From the NCBI RefSeq assembly GCF_000422465.1, contig NZ_KE383842.1:1447845-1511844 (forward strand): 64,000 nucleotides of DNA, read 5' to 3'. The notes below the pieces were generated by a model. The model worked only from the letters and a program-made list of their open reading frames with translations, was not told the DNA's origin and did not search any database. The position numbers and the translations under genes are program-made. The stretch comes from Paenibacillus harenae DSM 16969 (GTDB taxonomy: Bacteria > Bacillota > Bacilli > Paenibacillales > Paenibacillaceae). Of the stretch, positions 61,056 through 64,000 are shown in pieces. The stretch's first letter is position 1, and each line of letters begins with the position of its first letter.

Positions 61056-62582
61056 TCAATCCGTTGTCTTGGGCGGCAGCAATGCAGCCGTCATGTCCGC
61101 AGGCTTGCCCGGTGCTACAGGGGCTGGGGCTGGGGCCGTCTTTGCCGTCAGGCCTTTGATAAGCGAATGAACATCGATTCCGGACACGTTCTTCAGCATT
61201 TCCGGCGCAGTCGCCATAAGCGAGGTAACGTAGTTGCTAAGTCGCGCTGCTCCTTCGCCATTCCCGGTATCCACAACGGTCAGCTTATCGATGCTGCCGA
61301 TCGGTGCCGCTACCTTGCCGGCAAGCTCAGGCAGCATCTTGACGATAATATCGAGTACTGCCGCTTCGCCGAATTTCTCGAACGCCTCGGCCAGCTTCTC
61401 TTTCGCTTCCGCCTCCGCTAAGCCGCGCAGTCTTATAACCTCGGCTTCCGCCGTACCCTTCGCTTTCTCGGCCTCCGCGACGGCTAAACCGTCAAGACGC
61501 TTTTGCGAGGCATGCGCCTTCGCTTCCGCTTCGATCCGGTACTGCAGCGCATCCGCTTCACGAAGCTGCTTCGCTTTATTCGCTTCAGCCGCCTGTTCTA
61601 CTGCGTAACGGTCCGCGTCGGCTTTTTTCTTAACTTCCGCATCGTACTGCTTCTCTCGCCGCAATATTTCTTTCGCCTCGAGATCGATTTCCCTTTCCTT
61701 CCGGACGAGCTCTACCTTCATCTGCTCCTCTACAACGCTTTGCTTCGCCCGGGCTTCTTGAATCGAATAAGCCTGATCGGCTTCCGCCTTCGCCGTATCC
61801 TGATCGCGCTTAAACGAGGCCACCTTCATCTCTTTATCCTTCTCGGCTTCCGCGATGTTCGTGTCGCGCAGCAGTTCTGCCTTCTGACCGGCTTCGGCCG
61901 CAAGCGCCTTCTGGATTCGGGCGTCCCGCACAGCTTGGGCTTCCGCAATTTCCGCATCGCGCTTGACGGCAGCAATACGCGGTTTGCCCAGCGCATCAAG
62001 ATAGCCGTGCTTATCCCGCAAATCTTTTATCGTGAAAGAAACGATTTGCAGCCCCATCTTCTTCAGATCTTTGGCTGCCACTCCCTGCACCTCTTGCGCG
62101 AATTTATCGCGATTGCGATACACCTCTTCGACCGTCATAGAGCCTAGAATCGCCCGCAGATGACCCTCCAGCACCTCTTGGGCTTCCCCTTTAAGCGCTT
62201 CCGTCGGTTTGCCTAGAAACTGCTCCGCTGCCGTTGCGACATCCTCGACGGCTCCGCCGATTTTAATAATCGCCACGCCGTCCGCCATAACGGGAACACC
62301 CTGCTCCGTATACACCTCAGGCGTCGATACATCCAGCTTGTGCGACAGCAAGGAAAGGAATTCCGACTTCTGGAAGATCGGAAGAATGAAGGCTCCTCCC
62401 CCTCTAATAATTTTTACCTTGCGGCCCGATTCATCAATGCTAGAATTGCGGCTCCCCAGAAATGAGCCTGTGACAAGCATCGCTTCATCCGGACTGACCG
62501 TTTTGTAACGCGCCCAAAACGCGAGTCCCAGTACGACGATAACGCCAACGACAAGCGCGGGAATAAGTAATTGATCCGGCAT
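61056..62582 (-). CDS. floT: Flotillin (FloT/YuaG)
   Basis: A 508-residue membrane-scaffold protein. It has an N-terminal hydrophobic anchor (about 5-24), an SPFH domain (about 30-200, I-R-G-G-G-A-F-I-L-P) and a long coiled coil rich in Glu-Ala and Lys repeats (about 200-400, A-E-A-E-K-D-K-E, R-K-E-R-E-I-D-L-E-A-K). The tail ends P-A-P-A-P-V-A-P. Flotillins organise fluid membrane domains under envelope stress. AGAGAGGGGA lies before the ATG. It lies 14 bases after the nfeD gene (the yuaF-yuaG pair) behind a SigW-type promoter. Confidence 0.94.
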   Translation of the reverse strand: MPDQLLIPALVVGVIVVLGLAFWARYKTVSPDEAMLVTGSFLGSRNSSIDESGRKVKIIRGGGAFILPIFQKSEFLSLLSHKLDVSTPEVYTEQGVPVMADGVAIIKIGGAVEDVATAAEQFLGKPTEALKGEAQEVLEGHLRAILGSMTVEEVYRNRDKFAQEVQGVAAKDLKKMGLQIVSFTIKDLRDKHGYLDALGKPRIAAVKRDAEIAEAQAVRDARIQKALAAEAGQKAELLRDTNIAEAEKDKEMKVASFKRDQDTAKAEADQAYSIQEARAKQSVVEEQMKVELVRKEREIDLEAKEILRREKQYDAEVKKKADADRYAVEQAAEANKAKQLREADALQYRIEAEAKAHASQKRLDGLAVAEAEKAKGTAEAEVIRLRGLAEAEAKEKLAEAFEKFGEAAVLDIIVKMLPELAGKVAAPIGSIDKLTVVDTGNGEGAARLSNYVTSLMATAPEMLKNVSGIDVHSLIKGLTAKTAPAPAPVAPGKPADMTAALLPPKTTD

Positions 62583-62596
62583 ATGTTTTCCCCTCT

Positions 62597-63139
62597 CTAC
62601 TTCAATAATGGATCGAGATGAACCTCTGACACATACAGCGTGCTGTCTTTCACTTCGACGACAACGACCTGGCTCCCTCCGGCAATGTCAACCTTGTCGA
62701 AGCTTGCGGCAATTTGATTCGTAAAGCCTGCTCCCACCTTTACCATTACCTCGCCATATCCGGAAGCTGGAATCGGCACCAGGACTTCCGCCAGCATGCC
62801 GGGCAAGGAATGAAGCGAAAAAGCGATCGAGGACTCGCTGTTTTCCATTGGTCTGACATAAAGGAAAAATACGGCGACACCTGCGAGAATGGCGATCAAT
62901 AAAGATAAGATCAGAATAGTCGTGATGCCGAACCCCGAGTAACGTTCAAATAAAATGCCTGCTCCGCCAAAAACGGTGATTCCGCCGACAAACGACATTG
63001 GCGACAGCCAGGAATGGCCTTCTAACGATAGAAAATCGAGTGCTCCGTCGAACAGCAGGCCAAGCCAATCGCCAAATACAACGCTGATTACCGCATAAAT
63101 AATACCGCCGATGAGACAAGCCCAAAATAACGTCTCCAA
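62597..63139 (-). CDS. NfeD family membrane protein (YuaF-like)
   Basis: A 180-residue protein with about three N-terminal membrane helices (about residues 3-27, 48-65 and 70-95), then a soluble OB-fold (G-Y-G-E-V-M-V-K-V-G-A-G-F, V-V-V-V-E-V-K-D-S-T-L-Y-V) typical of NfeD/YuaF. YuaF works with the flotillin in membrane-domain organisation. The start is TTG at 63139, close after AGGAGG. It is the first gene of the nfeD-floT operon. Confidence 0.9.
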   Translation of the reverse strand: METLFWACLIGGIIYAVISVVFGDWLGLLFDGALDFLSLEGHSWLSPMSFVGGITVFGGAGILFERYSGFGITTILILSLLIAILAGVAVFFLYVRPMENSESSIAFSLHSLPGMLAEVLVPIPASGYGEVMVKVGAGFTNQIAASFDKVDIAGGSQVVVVEVKDSTLYVSEVHLDPLLK

Positions 63140-63191
63140 CTTCCTCCTCCTTTCTTAGTATCCAATACATGTTAACACTTCCGTTATTTAT

Positions 63192-63217
63192 TACGTTGAA
63201 AACGGCCATTTGTTTCT
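63192..63217 (-). promoter_or_regulatory. SigW-type promoter of nfeD-floT
   Basis: On the minus strand AGAAAC and CGTA are separated by 16 bases, matching the SigW pattern TGAAAC-N16-CGTA with one change. It lies 53 bases before the TTG start. B. subtilis yuaF-yuaG is a known SigW operon. Confidence 0.72.
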
Positions 63218-63223
63218 AAAAAG

Positions 63224-63262
63224 ATAAAGCCTGTTGAATTTTATCGATTCAACAAGCTTTAT
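63224..63262 (-). terminator. Intrinsic terminator of tyrS
   Basis: On the minus strand AAAGC and GTTGAAT pair with ATTCAAC and GCTTT (small internal loop), followed by ATCTTTTT. It begins seven bases after the tyrS stop. Confidence 0.8.
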
Positions 63263-63268
63263 TAGAAC

Positions 63269-64000
63269 TTATCCTTGCTTTATTTTCACAAATTTACGTT
63301 TGCCAACCTGCAGAACATCCCCGTCCTTCGGCGTTATGTCCGCGTTAAAGTCGGTAATCTTATCTTCATTAATCCGTACGGCGCCCTGCTGCACACTGCG
63401 TCTCGCTTCGCTGCTGGTCGCCTGCAGCCCAAGCACCGTCAGCAGCTTCACGATCCGGATTTGGCCGTTGTTGAGCTCCGCTGCAGGAACCGTTACTTCT
63501 TCGATATCTTCCGGAAGCGCCCGCTGCTGAAACACGGTAATAAAATGATTTTCTGCCGCATTAGCCGCATCGTCGCCGTGATACATGCGTACGAAGGTGG
63601 CTGCAAGCTGCATCTTGGCATCCCGCGGATGTACGGTTCCGTTGTCCAAGTCTGCCTTTAACGCGGCCAGCTGTTCATTGCTTAAGTCCGTGGCAAGCTC
63701 ATAGTATTTAAACATCAGCTCATCCGGGATGGACATCGATTTGCCATAAATTTGGTTAGGCTCCTCATCGATCCCAATGTAGTTGCCCAAGCTTTTGCTC
63801 ATCTTGTTTACGCCGTCCAGGCCTTCAATCAGCGGCGTCATTATCGCGACCTGCGCAGCCTTGCCATATTCTTTCTGAAGCGTTCTTCCCATTAGCAGGT
63901 TGAACTTCTGATCCGTACCGCCAAGCTCGACATCCGATTCCAGCGCGACTGAATCGTAGCCCTGCATGAGCGGGTAGAAAAATTCATGAATGCTGATCGG
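63269..64000 (-). CDS. tyrS: Tyrosyl-tRNA synthetase, C-terminal part (gene continues past the window)
   Basis: About 243 C-terminal residues are visible; the frame stays open to the last base ([16 protein letters not shown] at the window edge). The K-M-S-K-S motif lies in [21 protein letters not shown] belongs to the tyrosine/ATP site. An S4-like RNA-binding domain closes the protein (about the last 65 residues). The start and a possible T-box leader are outside the window. It has its own terminator before the SigW promoter of nfeD-floT. Confidence 0.97.
   Translation of the reverse strand, partial: PISIHEFFYPLMQGYDSVALESDVELGGTDQKFNLLMGRTLQKEYGKAAQVAIMTPLIEGLDGVNKMSKSLGNYIGIDEEPNQIYGKSMSIPDELMFKYYELATDLSNEQLAALKADLDNGTVHPRDAKMQLAATFVRMYHGDDAANAAENHFITVFQQRALPEDIEEVTVPAAELNNGQIRIVKLLTVLGLQATSSEARRSVQQGAVRINEDKITDFNADITPKDGDVLQVGKRKFVKIKQG

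Noticed and set aside
1..64000. Defence island, prophage, IS element or biosynthetic cluster
   Set aside because: I saw no transposase, integrase, restriction, toxin-antitoxin or synthase motifs, and gene order is mostly conserved housekeeping.

Overview
The window looks like a chromosomal segment of an endospore-forming Bacillota, most likely Paenibacillaceae (Paenibacillus or Cohnella type). The reasons are spoVM, spoVIF and two spore-germinant receptor operons, an ylo-cluster gene order close to that of Bacillus subtilis, GC-rich codon use, AGGAGG-type ribosome sites with some GTG and TTG starts, and LexA (DinR) and SigW type sites. I see no rRNA, tRNA, CRISPR, IS, prophage or integrase. 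Most of the window is core genome.

Layout. 1-1811: minus-strand thiamine-precursor uptake operon behind a TPP riboswitch with a terminator. 1920-10111: two tandem minus-strand germinant receptor operons with different gene orders (A-C-B, and A-B-C plus a small membrane protein). 10275-14130: SOS-type translesion polymerase and YolD partner behind two LexA boxes, a DUF2515 gene and an SRAP (HMCES-like) gene. 14289-19758: spoVIF, recG, degV, fakA, yloU. 20052-20240: rpmB, facing the 26-codon spoVM. 20336-35540: long minus-strand housekeeping run remA-gmk-rpoZ, three inserted genes, coaBC-priA-def-fmt-rsmB-rlmN-prpC-prkC-rsgA-rpe-(membrane ORF)-spoVM. 35965-43542: yitJ, dapF and the yloB calcium ATPase on minus, with rqcH divergent. 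43698-47055: PHP phosphoesterase, LysR regulator, a hypothetical gene, ylbG and ylbF (ricF). 47126-51885: an XPB-type helicase with its associated protein, divergent from an exported thermonuclease/lamin-tail lipoprotein. 51973-60038: CBS protein, M20 amidohydrolase, yugN-like, ftsW, an Asp23 protein, a Ca2+/H+ exchanger, ylaN, an HPr-like protein without the active histidine, an M29 aminopeptidase and a lipoprotein. 60176-64000: rpsD with a structured leader, floT-nfeD behind a SigW-type promoter, and the 3' part of tyrS.

How the genes fit together. The 20.3-35.5 kb run joins nucleotide and CoA synthesis, replication restart, N-terminal formyl-Met processing, rRNA modification, ribosome assembly and Ser/Thr phospho-signalling. 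FakA and DegV probably form a fatty-acid kinase pair. Compared with the B. subtilis order, thiN is missing between rpe and spoVM, where a small membrane protein sits instead. yloC (yicC) is missing between the yloB/yitJ side and remA, leaving about 420 bp without a gene.

I found no convincing new multi-gene system. The parts most worth a second look are the two-gene XPB module, the histidine-less HPr paralogue, the paired LexA sites, a dispersed palindromic repeat next to two terminators, and the hexanucleotide repeat starting right after the rpoZ stop codon.
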